From contig NZ_KI669455.1 of NCBI RefSeq assembly GCF_000507845.1, positions 450,231 through 514,230 of the forward strand: a stretch of DNA of 64,000 nucleotides, given 5' to 3'. The stretch comes from Helicobacter macacae MIT 99-5501 (GTDB taxonomy: Bacteria > Campylobacterota > Campylobacteria > Campylobacterales > Helicobacteraceae). Every line of letters begins with the position of its first letter. Positions within the stretch are counted from its first letter, which is position 1. Of the stretch, positions 54,422-64,000 are shown in pieces. The position numbers were made by a program, and so were the translations under genes. Under the pieces are notes generated by a model, which searched no databases, was not told the origin of the DNA, and worked only from the letters and a program-made list of their open reading frames with translations.

Positions 54422-56044
54422 CTATCTTTTGGATTCCATTGCTTTTTTGACAAATTCCAAAATAATAGGATTTGGTGCTTGGAGATGAGAAGTAAATTCT
54501 GGGTGGAATTGCACGCCCACAAAAAAGGGATGCTCTTGCAATTCTACCACTTCGATAAGTCCGCTTGAGGACTCGCCACTGATTAGTAGCCCGCTAGATT
54601 CTAGCATTTTTTTGTATTTGGGGTTTGCTTCATAGCGGTGGCGATGTCGCTCTTTTATGGATTTTGCACCATTGTAGGCTTTGGCTATCGTGCTTCCTTG
54701 TGCGAGATTGCATTCATACTCGCCAAGTCTCATCGTTCCGCCCATAGGTGAAGTGTGTGTGCGGATTTGGCTTACTCCTTGCTGGTCGATAAAGTCCTCT
54801 ATCAAGTAAATAAAAGGCTCTTTGCATCGTGAATCAAACTCGCTAGAATCTGCTTCTTTTATCCCTAGCACATTGCGAGCAAACTCAATAATGGCAAGCT
54901 GCATTCCTAGACAGATTCCAAGAAAAGGCACTTTTTGCGTTCGCGCATAAGTTATCGCACGGATTTTGCCCTCTATCCCACGCGAGCCAAACCCACCCGG
55001 GATAAGCACTCCATCGACATCTTCAAGCACATTGCTAGAATCTAGATTTTGGCTATCTATCCACTTGATATTTACTCGCACATCGATATTTGCCCCCGCG
55101 TGTATGAGGGCTTCTGTGAGTGATTTATAGGATTCTTTCAAATCCAAATATTTGCCGACAAAAGCGATTTTGACTTCATCTTTTGGGGATAGGATTTTTT
55201 TGACTAGGCTATCCCACTCAAACATATCTGGCTTGATTTGCTTTAGCCCAAATGCTCGTGCAATCGGCACTAAAATCCCCTCTTTTAAGTAGTTCAGCGG
55301 GCATTGATAGATACTTGCAGAATCAAGTGCTTCTATGACGCTATCATTTGCCACATCACAGCTCAAAGCAAGTTTGCGTTTTAGCTCTCTGCTAAGTGGT
55401 TTTTCGGTGCGAGCTATGATGATTTGTGGAGATATGCCGATTCTGCGGAGTTCTTGGACAGAGTGCTGACTAGGCTTTGTTTTTAGCTCGCCTGCAGCGC
55501 GAAGTAGCGGGATAAGCGTTACGTGGATATTTAGCACTTGGTTTGATTCTAGCTCGTGTCGTATTTGTCGTATCGCTTCCAAAAATGGCATTCCCTCCAT
55601 ATCGCCTACCGTGCCTCCTAGCTCTACTACGAGAAAATCATTTCCTTCCCCTACGGCTTTGATTCTAGCTTTGATTTCATCGACTATGTGGGGGACGATT
55701 TGGATTGTTTTGCCAAGATATTTACCTTGTCGCTCGTTTTCTATGACAGATAGATAAACTTGCCCTGTGGTGAAGTTGTTTTGTTTTTTTAGGCTTGTAT
55801 TCAAAAACCGCTCATAATGCCCAATGTCTAAATCCGTCTCGCCACCATCTGCGGTTACAAACACTTCTCCGTGCTCTAGTGGGCTCATAGTCCCTGGGTC
55901 GATATTGATATAAGGGTCGATTTTTAGCACTTCGACTTGATAGCCACTCTGCTTTAGCAGTGTCGCAATGGAGGAGGAGGAAATCCCCTTGCCAAGAGAG
56001 CTAAGCACACCACCTGTTACAAAGATATATTTTGTTTTTTTCAT
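54422..56044 (-). CDS. pyrG: CTP synthase
   Basis: PyrG aminates UTP to CTP with glutamine. The 540-residue protein has the synthase domain ([48 protein letters not shown]) and a class I glutaminase domain with the nucleophile elbow [12 protein letters not shown] and the HPEF His-Glu pair near the end. I take ATG 56044 because the family begins two or three residues before the KYIFVTGG strand. An in-frame start at 56068 is possible. Confidence 0.97.
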   Translation of the reverse strand: MKKTKYIFVTGGVLSSLGKGISSSSIATLLKQSGYQVEVLKIDPYINIDPGTMSPLEHGEVFVTADGGETDLDIGHYERFLNTSLKKQNNFTTGQVYLSVIENERQGKYLGKTIQIVPHIVDEIKARIKAVGEGNDFLVVELGGTVGDMEGMPFLEAIRQIRHELESNQVLNIHVTLIPLLRAAGELKTKPSQHSVQELRRIGISPQIIIARTEKPLSRELKRKLALSCDVANDSVIEALDSASIYQCPLNYLKEGILVPIARAFGLKQIKPDMFEWDSLVKKILSPKDEVKIAFVGKYLDLKESYKSLTEALIHAGANIDVRVNIKWIDSQNLDSSNVLEDVDGVLIPGGFGSRGIEGKIRAITYARTQKVPFLGICLGMQLAIIEFARNVLGIKEADSSEFDSRCKEPFIYLIEDFIDQQGVSQIRTHTSPMGGTMRLGEYECNLAQGSTIAKAYNGAKSIKERHRHRYEANPKYKKMLESSGLLISGESSSGLIEVVELQEHPFFVGVQFHPEFTSHLQAPNPIILEFVKKAMESKR

Positions 56045-56232
56045 TGACACCGCCCTTTTGCCAAACATTTGGCGTAATCTTATACAAAAGCAGCTTATAA
56101 AATCCTTGCAAACTATGCCAAATCCTTACAAACTCATTATTTTTAGATTTATATTTCTGCTTTACAATACCAACTTAAAATTTTTAGCAACATTACTAAA
56201 CACCTGATTTTAGAGTAAATAAAGGAATCTAA

Positions 56233-57459
56233 ATGCTTTTGTTTTGCCTTGCATATATCGTGCTTTTGACACTGCCAAGTATGATAATCGACATAGCACA
56301 GATACGACACATAAAAGCACACGCAAAATCTCCTGCTGTGATTCTACCTCCAAAAGATTATGCTATCTCTGCAAAATACGCCATAGACAATCTCAAACTA
56401 TCTATTTTCAACACTCTTTATGATACGATTGTTTTTGCTCTGTGGGTATGCGTGGGACTAAAGCTATGGCAAGAAATATTGATAGAAGAATCAGGACTTG
56501 GATTCATCGTTTTTGTGCTTGGATTTTTGCTGATTTCTTGGGTGCTAAACCTGCCTTTCAAAGCTTACAAAGAACTTATACTAGATAAAAAATACGGCTT
56601 TTCAAACGCCAATAAAGCGATTTTTAGCACCGATGTTATCAAAACTTTTGCACTTATTGTTGTGTTTGGTTTTTTGGTGCTGTGGATTTTGCTATGGGTT
56701 ATGGAGTATGAGTATTGGTGGCTTGCTGGATTTGGGATTATATTTTGCCTAGTGGTGCTTGTAAATATGCTCTATCCCACACTTATCGCACCAATGTTTA
56801 ATACTTTTACTCCCCTAAATGATGAGCATTTGCAAGGCAAAATAGAGCAGCTTATGCAAAAAGCTGGTTTTAAGGCAAATGGAATATTTGTTATGGATGC
56901 TAGCAGGCGAGATGATAGGCTAAATGCTTACTTTGGTGGGCTTGGGACTTCTAAGCGCGTGGTGCTGTTTGACACGCTTTTGGACAAAGTAAGCTCTGAT
57001 GGACTTCTAGCCATACTTGGGCACGAGCTAGGACATTTCAAGCACAAAGATATTATTTTTAATCTTTTCATATCTGGTGGGATACTTTTTGGGCTATTTT
57101 TTATCGCTGGGCATTTGCCCGCTTGTCTGTTTGAATCGCTAAATGTGCTAAATAATAGTGCCACTACGATAGTTATGCTCCTGCTTATAGCACCTGTGAT
57201 TGCATTTTGGGTTATGCCTGTGAGTGCGTATTTTAGCCGAAAAGCAGAGTATAAATCCGACTTTTATGGCGCGTCCCTTACAAGTCCGCATTGCCTAAAA
57301 GAAGCCTTGATACGACTTGTCAATGAAAACAAATCATTTCCATACTCTCACCCGCTTTACACATTTTTTCACTACACACACCCGCCACTTTTGGAGCGAC
57401 TTTGCGCACTTGATAAGCTGATTAGCTCATCATTGCAAGATGATGAAGCAAAATCTTAA
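56233..57459 (+). CDS. M48 membrane zinc protease (Ste24/CAAX-prenyl-protease-like)
   Basis: The 408-residue integral membrane protein has the catalytic HExxH motif in AILGHELGHFKHKDI (residues about 258-272), the third ligand Glu in RKAEYKSDFYGASL, and about seven hydrophobic segments. The N-terminal part resembles the Ste24 peptidase N domain (KYAIDNLKLSIFNTLYDTIVFALW, PFKAYKELILDKKYGFSNAN). Its natural substrate in bacteria is uncertain; a role in membrane-protein quality control is plausible. prmC follows after 18 bp. Confidence 0.9.
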   Translation: MLLFCLAYIVLLTLPSMIIDIAQIRHIKAHAKSPAVILPPKDYAISAKYAIDNLKLSIFNTLYDTIVFALWVCVGLKLWQEILIEESGLGFIVFVLGFLLISWVLNLPFKAYKELILDKKYGFSNANKAIFSTDVIKTFALIVVFGFLVLWILLWVMEYEYWWLAGFGIIFCLVVLVNMLYPTLIAPMFNTFTPLNDEHLQGKIEQLMQKAGFKANGIFVMDASRRDDRLNAYFGGLGTSKRVVLFDTLLDKVSSDGLLAILGHELGHFKHKDIIFNLFISGGILFGLFFIAGHLPACLFESLNVLNNSATTIVMLLLIAPVIAFWVMPVSAYFSRKAEYKSDFYGASLTSPHCLKEALIRLVNENKSFPYSHPLYTFFHYTHPPLLERLCALDKLISSSLQDDEAKS

Positions 57460-57477
57460 ATCACACAAAATGAGTGT

Positions 57478-58437
57478 ATGAATATACAAGACGCGCTTAA
57501 GATTGCTACGCAGCAGCTTTTGGCAAATCCTCACATAACTAGAGCGCGACTTGAAGCGGAGATTTTGCTTATGTTTGTGTTGCGAAAGAAGCGTGAGTTT
57601 TTGCACGGTCATAGCGAGTGTGAGCTAGACACACAAGAAAAAGAAGCGTTTTTTAGCTTGCTTCATCGGCGAGTGCAAAATGAACCGATACAATATTTGA
57701 CACAAAGAGTTAGCTTTTTTAGTGATGAATTTTATGTCGATGAGCGTGTGCTTATTCCGCGTCCAGAGAGTGAAATCCTTATCCAAAAAGTGTGTGAAAT
57801 CATTAGTAGCGAAAATCTAAAAAATATCGCAGAAATCGGCATAGGAAGTGGTGCGCTAAGCGTGAGTGTGGCAAAAATGTGCAAAAAAGTGCTTATCACT
57901 GCCACAGATATAAGCCAAAAAGCCCTGCAAGTAGCGCAAAAAAACATAACACATTTTGGGCTAAACTCTCGCATAAAGCTAGTGCAAACCTCGCTTTTAG
58001 ATGAGGTAGCACCTAGCGATTTTGGCAGTGATTTTGTGCTAGAATCTAGCACAATGATTAGCCTAAAGCCAAGCAAAAAAAGATTAGATTCTAGTCTAAA
58101 ATCTAGCGTAAAAAATACTTTGGATTCTAGTTTGGATTTTGATTTAGTGTTTTCAAATCCACCTTATATCGCAGATGATTATACATTGCCTCCAAATGTA
58201 GCTTATGAGCCTAAATGCGCTCTATTTGGTGGCAAAAAAGGAAGCGAAGTGCTAGAATCCATAATCACACTGTGTGCAAAGCGAGAGATAAAATTTTTAG
58301 CCTGCGAGATGGGATATGACCAGCGTGAGATTTTAGCCCCACTACTTGCAAGCAGTGGTTATAACGCAGAATTTTACAAAGATTTAAGCGGGCTATATCG
58401 TGGCTTTGTCGCAAGATTTTGTAAAGCGCAATTATGA
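57478..58437 (+). CDS. prmC: Release-factor glutamine methyltransferase
   Basis: PrmC (HemK) methylates the Gln of the GGQ motif in RF1 and RF2. The 319-residue protein has the N-terminal helical domain (ARLEAEILLMFVLRKKREFLHGH), SAM motif I IAEIGIGSGALSVSVAK, and the catalytic NPPY in DLVFSNPPYIADDY. A 40-residue Ser/Leu/Lys-rich insert (about residues 180-220, LESSTMISLKPSKKRLDSSL) sits just before the NPPY strand. The gene order ste24-like then prmC matches my recollection of H. pylori. Confidence 0.95.
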   Translation: MNIQDALKIATQQLLANPHITRARLEAEILLMFVLRKKREFLHGHSECELDTQEKEAFFSLLHRRVQNEPIQYLTQRVSFFSDEFYVDERVLIPRPESEILIQKVCEIISSENLKNIAEIGIGSGALSVSVAKMCKKVLITATDISQKALQVAQKNITHFGLNSRIKLVQTSLLDEVAPSDFGSDFVLESSTMISLKPSKKRLDSSLKSSVKNTLDSSLDFDLVFSNPPYIADDYTLPPNVAYEPKCALFGGKKGSEVLESIITLCAKREIKFLACEMGYDQREILAPLLASSGYNAEFYKDLSGLYRGFVARFCKAQL

Positions 58438-58528
58438 CAGAGTAGCCGCACAATGAAAGAATCCAAAACCTTGCTATAATTGCTCTAAAATTTTTTGTAA
58501 GCACAAAATCCACAAATTAGGAAAAAAG

Positions 58529-59909
58529 TTGAAGCACACAATCAAAAATCACAAGAAGAAAAATCATAAGAAGCATTTGGTATTTTTTACGCTTTGGGGG
58601 GTGTTTGGAGTTGTTCTTTTTTGTGATTTTTTGCAATATTTTGCTAGCAAAAAGCAAAATCCCTCAAACTTCGTGCTTGATAGAGAAGCACAGCTTCACA
58701 TAGACAAGCCACTAAAAGAGCTTATATTTTTTGATGTCCCAAACAGCGCAAAATCCGCTCACGCAAGCGCGATAGTAAATATTGAGAGTTTGCAGCTAGC
58801 CGACAAAGATAATGCTACGCTAACAAATATGCTACTTTATTTTGCAGGAAGCAGGGAGGGGGCTAGCGATGTTTGTATTTATCAGAGTTTTTTTTCGCCA
58901 CCAAAGCCTTATGCAAAATCTAGCGATAAATCCCACACAAAGCATTTGAGCGAAAATTCACAAAAAAATCCACAAAAAGATTTGGCAAAAAATAAAGGCT
59001 GGAGCGAGCCTAGAGCGATTTTGTGTCCGCAGGATTTATCCAAAATGGCGGGCAAATTTATCAAAAAACTTGGCAATCCTGTGAGTTTCATTGATAGTAA
59101 GGGTTGGGTGCATTTGTTTGTAGTGGGTGTGAGTATGGGTGGCTGGGCTACTTCCAAAATCTATTGGGCTGTGTTTGATAAGGAACTTTATTCGTTAAAT
59201 TTCGTGCGAGAGCTGCATTTATCCCCGATTCTAAATCTCTCTCATCTCGCGCGAAATCCCGCTATGATTTTGGATAATGGTGGCTTTGTGCTACCTATTT
59301 ATAATGAGTTTGCCCAAAAATATCCGCTTTTATTAGAGATAAATAGTGATTATGAAGTGCTTTCCACGCAAAAGCCTTTTTATAAAGATTTGCCTAGAAA
59401 TCAGCTTCAGCCAAGTTTTGTCCCGCTTGATTTTGACAAATCTTTTGGGGTGTCTCGCAGGTATGGAGCAGATAATTCTATGAAAGCATCGCTTTGTGAG
59501 CGTGAAAAAGCTGGTAAAAATAGTTGCAATACATTATCTACAAACTTGCAAAATTTTGACTCATCTTCTGTGCTCTTTAGGCTAGGGAATTTTGTATTTT
59601 TGCTACACAATCGCGCGAAAAATACAGAATCAAAAAACGCAAACAATAGAGAGGAGCTGTGGCTATATAAGTTGCAAGATTTTGACATAGTTCAATCTAG
59701 TTTAGAAAAGCATTTAGGGGGGGGGGGAAGTAAATTTTAAGCCCATAATGCGACTTGATGAGCTAGAGGGCAAGGAGGTGTCATATCCTAGTGTGGCTGT
59801 AAATAGCGAGTTTGTGCATATTTCTTACACTTATGGGAGGGAGCATATTCGCACACTACTTTTGCCAAAATTGCACAAACCAAAATCGCACAAAAAGGAA
59901 GCACAATGA
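58529..59909 (+). CDS. Sialidase-like (BNR-repeat) protein, phase-variable through G11 (OFF)
   Basis: TTG 58529 opens a protein with one N-terminal membrane segment (LVFFTLWGVFGVVLFCDFLQYF) and a sialidase-type propeller: HASAIVNIESLQ, LLYFAGSREGASDVCIYQSFF, WSEPRAILCPQ, and NPVSFIDSKGWVHLFVVGVSMGGWATSKI. At G11 (59717-59727) the frame runs into TAA 59738. The missing C-terminus (RLDELEGKEVSYPSVAVNSEFVHISYTYGREHIR) is in another frame, up to TGA 59907. Removing one G (or adding two) joins them into about 459 residues, so this copy is OFF. The true stop overlaps the next start as ATGA. Whether it cleaves sialic acid is unknown. Confidence 0.87.
59717..59727 (+). repeat. G11 homopolymer near the 3' end of the sialidase-like gene
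   Basis: Eleven uninterrupted G. G10 or G13 would place the conserved C-terminal segment in frame. Confidence 0.97.
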
Positions 59910-60544
59910 GTGTGATACACGCACTAGCAAATGAAATCGCACTAAGCATTGTGCTTGTTTCAAGTGTGCTTTTTATCGCACAAAAGGCATTGCGCAAATA
60001 CGCTAAAAAATGGATAGCCCTATTTATCTTGCTTGCCTTTTTCTTGCTTCTTATGCCATTTACTTCTTTTAGTGTAAGTGGATATGCGTATGCTTTGCTT
60101 GGCGCACCTAGCGTGCTTTTGGTGGTTATGAGTATTTGGAGCGGGTGGCAGATTTTGGAGCGTAGAGAGAGTTTTCAGCCATTTTTTGATACAAAATCAA
60201 AGGTTGTTATCTTTTTGGTGGGGGCGGTTGTGTATGCGGAGTTTTTGGGTGGAATCTTTAGCATAAATTATCATTTGCCTAGCCAAATAAATTTATATTG
60301 GCTTGATTTTTACCATTTAGATTCTTTTACCCAAATGGCTAGTTTGTGGGTATTTGCTATTGTCGGATATTTTGTGAGTGCGCGACTAGGTGTGGGGCTA
60401 GTGTGTGGGTTATTTGCATATAAGATTTTTGGGGAAATGGGAGTGTGGGATTATTGTATCGACCCATTTTTGTGGCTATGGTGTGGGGTAAGTGCGCTTT
60501 ATGCCATTGTCCTAAAGGTGCGCAAAAAATACACAAAAACATAA
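59906..60544 (+). CDS. Multi-pass membrane protein coupled to the sialidase-like gene
   Basis: The 212-residue protein has about six hydrophobic segments (for example IALSIVLVSSVLFIAQ, WIALFILLAFFLLLMPF, VVIFLVGAVVYAEFLGG, LGVGLVCGLFAYKIF). I do not recognise a family. ATG 59906 overlaps the stop of the upstream gene (ATGA), so its translation probably depends on ribosomes reaching that stop, and phase-OFF forms upstream may reduce its expression. Confidence 0.75.
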   Translation: MSVIHALANEIALSIVLVSSVLFIAQKALRKYAKKWIALFILLAFFLLLMPFTSFSVSGYAYALLGAPSVLLVVMSIWSGWQILERRESFQPFFDTKSKVVIFLVGAVVYAEFLGGIFSINYHLPSQINLYWLDFYHLDSFTQMASLWVFAIVGYFVSARLGVGLVCGLFAYKIFGEMGVWDYCIDPFLWLWCGVSALYAIVLKVRKKYTKT

Positions 60545-60830
60545 AAGAGAGTTTCTTATACATATCGTGGAATCTAACTCAAAAAACCAACACGACTATT
60601 TGCTACAAACTGCTTGATAAAGCAATAACAAGCAAAAAGTAGCGGTATTGTAAATCAAAAAAGCAAATATTTTTCTACATTATGAAATTTTTTATCATAA
60701 CTATATTGTGGGGGTATTGCAAAGTTGATTCTAGCCTGCTTTTGATAGAGTCGCTAAAAAAGTGCAAAAAAGATTTCATAGAATCAACGCAAGGTTTTGC
60801 AAAGAATCAAAAAAAAGTCAAAGAAGTTTT
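60545..60830. other. Gap between the membrane-protein gene and flaB, no gene accepted
   Basis: It is A/T-rich. A 54-codon plus-strand frame at 60682-60846 lacks a ribosome-binding site and runs into the terminator hairpin, so I do not call it. Confidence 0.4.
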
Positions 60831-60863
60831 GCTTTGTAGATTTTAGACTAAAACCTACAAAGC
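60831..60863. terminator. Strong hairpin between convergent genes, downstream of flaB
   Basis: GCTTTGTAG (60831-60839) and CTACAAAGC (60855-60863) form a 9-bp outer stem, extended inside by TTTTAG/CTAAAA after one mismatch. It lies between the plus-strand gene and flaB and can act on both transcripts. Confidence 0.65.
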
Positions 60864-60885
60864 AATAGATTATGCAATCAAAAAT

Positions 60886-62430
60886 CTACTGAAGTAGTCT
60901 AAGCACATTTTGTTGCACTGCATTTGCTTGCGCCATAGCGAAGCTACCGCTTTGTGCCAAAATGTTGTGTTTAGAGAAGTTCGCTGATTCACTAGCGAAA
61001 TCCACTTCACGGATTTGAGATTCTGCCGCTTTGACATTGACTTGCGTTACAGATACATTATTTACCGTTACGACTAATTGTAGCTGGACAGAGCCTATGT
61101 CGGCGCGGATTTTGTCAAGCTGTGCTCGCGCAGAATCTGCCATATCCATAACAAGCATCGCACCTTTTAGCGTGGTTACGCCCGCACCGATACCTTTCCA
61201 ATTCAAGTCCGCTTGGGCAACATTGCCATTTGCGCCATAGGCACTTGCGACATTTGCACCAAAGATTCCCCTTAGCTCACGCAAGTTTGCGGTGTATTCT
61301 GCTGTGCCTTGTGCGGAGTGGAATCCCACGTGGCTATAATTTACCCCACTTACCAAAATATCACGCGCATCTGTGCGGATAAGTGTCAAGCGTCCGATGA
61401 TGGCGTGATTCCACCCTGATATGCCGTTGAAATCCCCACCACCAAAGACATTTGCCGCATCGCCCTCTGCGTGGATTTGTATCGCTCTGCCATCTGGTGC
61501 AGAGAGGTTTAGCCGTCCTGTGATGTCAAGGTAGGCTAGCACGCCTGTGCGCTCTTTTACACTATTTATTGCATTGATTAGTCGTCCATCAGAGTCGTTT
61601 TTGCGGACATCATTTACAGTTCCTATTGTTGTGCCGTTGATAACTAGCTTTTCTACCGTGCCAGACATTACAGGGTCTACACTTGTAGCTAGCACATTAT
61701 AAGCCGAGCGGATACCAAGCGTGTCGGAAAATTTGTTTATGATTTCACTTAAGTGTCCCACACCCATACCTGCAGAAGTAGAGATTTTGCAAGTTTCTAG
61801 CTCATAGCTATTTAGCCCATCGACTTCTCTAAAGTTTAGAGCGACTTCGGTAAGGTTTTTGCCCGCAGCACTTGCTAGCATTCCCGTGCCAAGAATAGAG
61901 GAGGATTCCATACGGACGTGTCCAATCTTATCTGAGCTTGTAGGTCCGATAGAGGCTTTTACTGTGGTATTTGAATACGCACCGATTTGGAATTCTTTGT
62001 TAGAAAAAGAGCCAGAGAGCATTTGCTGCCCGTTGAAGCTTGTCGTATTTGCGATATTATCTAGCTCCTCTAGTAGTCGCTGAATATCTGCTTGCAACGC
62101 GCGGCGAGATTCCAAAGTCTGTCCATCTTGCGCTGCTTGGATAGCCTTTGTCTTTATGGTATCCAAAATCTTAATTTGCTCATCCATAGCTTTGTCGGCT
62201 ACTTGTATCATACCGATAGCATCATTGGCATTTCTTATCGCCTGTCCTAAGCTCTCGCTCTGACTTCGCAGACTATCGGCAATCGCCATACCTGAAGCAT
62301 CATCGGCTGCCTTGTTGATTCTAAGCCCCGAGCTAAGTTTCTCTAGCGAGCTTGCGAGCAATCTATTGTTCTCTACGCCTGTGGTGTGCGCATTTAGCGC
62401 AGCAATGTTCGTGTTTATCCTGAAACTCAT
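60886..62430 (-). CDS. flaB: Flagellin B (minor flagellin)
   Basis: The 514-residue protein matches H. pylori FlaB rather than Fla[45 protein letters not shown], then [42 protein letters not shown] and the C-terminal D0/D1 segment ending [12 protein letters not shown]. FlaB makes the hook-proximal part of the filament. I take ATG 62430 because AAGGA lies 6 nt upstream; an ATG two codons earlier is too close to it. A sigma-54 promoter precedes it. Confidence 0.96.
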   Translation of the reverse strand: MSFRINTNIAALNAHTTGVENNRLLASSLEKLSSGLRINKAADDASGMAIADSLRSQSESLGQAIRNANDAIGMIQVADKAMDEQIKILDTIKTKAIQAAQDGQTLESRRALQADIQRLLEELDNIANTTSFNGQQMLSGSFSNKEFQIGAYSNTTVKASIGPTSSDKIGHVRMESSSILGTGMLASAAGKNLTEVALNFREVDGLNSYELETCKISTSAGMGVGHLSEIINKFSDTLGIRSAYNVLATSVDPVMSGTVEKLVINGTTIGTVNDVRKNDSDGRLINAINSVKERTGVLAYLDITGRLNLSAPDGRAIQIHAEGDAANVFGGGDFNGISGWNHAIIGRLTLIRTDARDILVSGVNYSHVGFHSAQGTAEYTANLRELRGIFGANVASAYGANGNVAQADLNWKGIGAGVTTLKGAMLVMDMADSARAQLDKIRADIGSVQLQLVVTVNNVSVTQVNVKAAESQIREVDFASESANFSKHNILAQSGSFAMAQANAVQQNVLRLLQ

Positions 62431-62466
62431 TTGCATCCTTCGCGGTGGAATTTGGCAAATGAGTAA

Positions 62467-62483
62467 AGCAAGCAGTGTTCCAA
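62467..62483 (-). promoter_or_regulatory. Sigma-54 promoter of flaB
   Basis: On the minus strand TTGGAACACTGCTTGCT has GG and GC separated by exactly 10 nt, the sigma-54 -24/-12 pattern (consensus TGGCAC-N5-TTGCW; here TGGAAC). It is 37 nt before ATG 62430. FlaB is a known RpoN-class gene in Helicobacter. Confidence 0.85.
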
Positions 62484-62683
62484 AAATTTAAAGTAAATGG
62501 ATTTTTGTCGATAGTCGGCACGGATTTTGGGTGCGTGGATTTATGTAGAGTTTTATTTAGATTTCGCACGAAAGCGACGTTAAAAAATACAAAACAACTA
62601 CAAACAAAACAAACGCAATCAATTTAAAAAAAAACAAGCAAAAAAGAAATAGCAAAATAAAGTAGAAAAGCAAAAAGAAGTTC

Positions 62684-62714
62684 GCATAGATTCTAGCAAA
62701 GCTAAAATCTATGC
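62684..62714 (+). terminator. Intrinsic terminator-like hairpin between tpx and flaB, best read on the plus strand
   Basis: GCATAGATTCTAGC and GCTAAAATCTATGC form a 14-bp stem with one mismatch and an AAA loop, followed on the plus strand by TTTTTT (62715-62720). Both neighbouring genes are on the minus strand, where the run after the hairpin is weak (GAACTTCTTTTT). Confidence 0.65.
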
Positions 62715-62732
62715 TTTTTTAGAAGCTAGTGA

Positions 62733-63233
62733 TTAGGATTTTGCAGCTTGAAGGGCAGAATCATAGTCTGGCTCTTTGTTGATTTCCTCGCAGATTTCTT
62801 GGTAGATGACTTTCCCTTTTTCATCTAGGACAATCACCGCACGAGTAAGTAGCCCTTTTAGCGGAGTATTGGCAAGCAAAAGCCCATACTCTTTTCCAAA
62901 TGCTTTTTCCATAAAGTCGCTTGCTACAACGATATTGTCGATATTTTCTACCGCGCAAAATCTACCTGCACCAAAAGGCAAATCCATACTTACTACAAAC
63001 ACCACCGCATTTGACAAGCTAGCAGCCTCTTTGTTAAATCGTTTTGTCTGAATCTGACAAATCCCTGTATCAAGGCTTGGGACAACATTGATGATTTGCT
63101 TTTTGCCAAGTGCGCCACCGACTTTGATGTGGTTCAAATCCTTATCAACAAGCTCGATTTGTGGGGCAATATCACCGACTTTGAGTTGTTTGCCTACAAG
63201 ACTTGCAGGACTTCCTTTAAAAGTTACCGACAT
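62733..63233 (-). CDS. tpx: Thiol peroxidase
   Basis: Tpx is a periplasmic/cytosolic 2-Cys peroxiredoxin that reduces peroxides through thioredoxin. The 166-residue protein has the peroxidatic Cys59 in SLDTGICQIQTKRF and the resolving Cys93 in GRFCAVENID, as in H. pylori and E. coli Tpx. The length is standard and no signal peptide is visible, so it is cytosolic here. Confidence 0.97.
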   Translation of the reverse strand: MSVTFKGSPASLVGKQLKVGDIAPQIELVDKDLNHIKVGGALGKKQIINVVPSLDTGICQIQTKRFNKEAASLSNAVVFVVSMDLPFGAGRFCAVENIDNIVVASDFMEKAFGKEYGLLLANTPLKGLLTRAVIVLDEKGKVIYQEICEEINKEPDYDSALQAAKS

Positions 63234-63465
63234 TTTGTCTCCTTTTTATGAGTTTTTTAGAATCACAATGTTACAATTTTTGCGTTCTATACACGATAGT
63301 GGCTAATCTTTAGCAAAACCAAAATCTAGCGCAAAAACTAGCGTTGTTATGATTTTGCCCTAAGATAGAGTAGCACACCACATAGCTTACAGCCAGCTAG
63401 AATTGTAACAAAATAAATCTAAATGCACACTAAATCGACAATATAAAACCAAAAAGGAACAAAAA

Positions 63466-64000
63466 TTGAGCAAAAAATCCTACCTTATTGACACTTCTGT
63501 TATCCTAGATGACCCACAAAACCTTATCTACCTTTACCAAAACGCCAAAAACACACTATTTATAAGCGACATTGTCCTAGATGAGCTTGACAAAAAAAAG
63601 ACTTCTAGCGAGGTTGGATTTTTCGCTAGGGAGTTTTTCCGCAATATCATCGATGAGGGAGAATCAACCAAAGGCTTAGCTAGCCAAAATCCGCCAATCA
63701 AAACCGCAAATAAAGCAAAATCCCAAAATCTAACAAAAACCGATTTTGCTAAGATTTTGCCATTGGAGGGGGATTTTTTTCGTGTGGTGCACTATGAAGT
63801 GCGAGCCACCTCCTCTATAAGCAGGGCAAATGCCAAAACCACCACTATCCCACTAATCATAATCTTTCGTCAAAACTATCAAACCAAATCCCTAGAATAT
63901 GGGCTAAATGACGCTAGAATCGCAGAAATCGCCAAAGACTACAACCTAATCTTGCTTACAAATGACATTTCGCTAAAGATTCGCTGCCTTGCGCGAAATA
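63466..64000 (+). CDS. PIN-domain protein, probably PhoH-like ATPase (N-terminal part)
   Basis: From TTG 63466 (AAAGGAAC 7 nt upstream) the frame is open to the window edge and gives 178 residues. YLIDTSVILDDPQNL, VLDELDKKK and LNDARIAEIAKDYNLILLTNDISLKIRCLA are the acidic motifs of a PIN nuclease domain. In epsilonproteobacteria this layout continues into a PhoH/YlaK ATPase, which is beyond the window. Residues about 65-125 are an unusually long linker-like stretch (STKGLASQNPPIKTANKAKS) inside the PIN domain. Confidence 0.78.
   Translation, partial: MSKKSYLIDTSVILDDPQNLIYLYQNAKNTLFISDIVLDELDKKKTSSEVGFFAREFFRNIIDEGESTKGLASQNPPIKTANKAKSQNLTKTDFAKILPLEGDFFRVVHYEVRATSSISRANAKTTTIPLIIIFRQNYQTKSLEYGLNDARIAEIAKDYNLILLTNDISLKIRCLARN

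Noticed and set aside
60682-60846. 54-codon plus-strand frame (MKFFIITILWGYCKVDSSLL...) before flaB
   Set aside because: There is no ribosome-binding site, it ends inside the terminator hairpin, and it has no recognised family; it may be a remnant.

Overview
This window is chromosomal DNA of a Helicobacter, most likely an enterohepatic-type species. The clearest marker is a single 8.7-kb gene encoding a fused RpoB-RpoC polymerase (39921-48620), a hallmark of Helicobacter and Wolinella. Supporting evidence is a FlaB flagellin with a sigma-54 promoter, a CheV1-type chemotaxis protein, and the gene orders pepM23-minC-lpxC, thrB-tsaB, ste24-prmC and tuf-rpmG-tRNA-Trp-secE-nusG-rplKAJL-rpoBC. A monomeric (Campylobacter-type) isocitrate dehydrogenase and a LeuC separate it from H. 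pylori.

Layout. 1-3330: end of a probable NUDIX gene, a PgbA-like protein, an MnmD-like tRNA methyltransferase and fmt. 3331-6928: a porin gene set between two repeat-rich blocks. 6929-13968: ligA diverging from cheV, then aspS, adk and ppa. 13969-16422: two small genes between two more repeat blocks. 16423-20760: tsaB and thrB, diverging from icd. 20981-23499: a compact DNA-modification island with a frameshifted EcoRI-type adenine methyltransferase carrying a (CT)11 tract, a DUF262-HNH nuclease, and a small XRE regulator. 23784-31492: broken pldA, a large LPP20/Sel1/beta-barrel protein, a 51-residue membrane protein, recR, lpxC, minC and an M23 peptidase. 32107-33432: leuC. 34134-51784: tRNA cluster and the main translation/transcription operons through fusA. 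52089-60544: a phase-variable outer-membrane protein, an esterase, pyrG, ste24, prmC, and a phase-variable sialidase-like gene coupled to a membrane protein. 60886-64000: flaB, tpx and the start of a PIN-domain gene.

Two themes stand out. First, simple-sequence contingency tracts: (CT)11 in the methyltransferase, G13 just after the start of the 52089 surface protein, and G11 near the 3' end of the sialidase-like gene, plus C14 and A13 tracts upstream of two other genes. By frame arithmetic the methyltransferase and sialidase-like genes are OFF here and the 52089 gene is ON. Second, at least four copies of a 256-433 bp MITE-like element lie at intergenic positions. Each has G/C-rich ends (paired as inverted ends in three of the four), and most contain several small GTCATTGCGAG...GGCAATCC palindromes whose inner stems differ from unit to unit. 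I did not find a CRISPR array, rRNA, prophage or transposase in the window.
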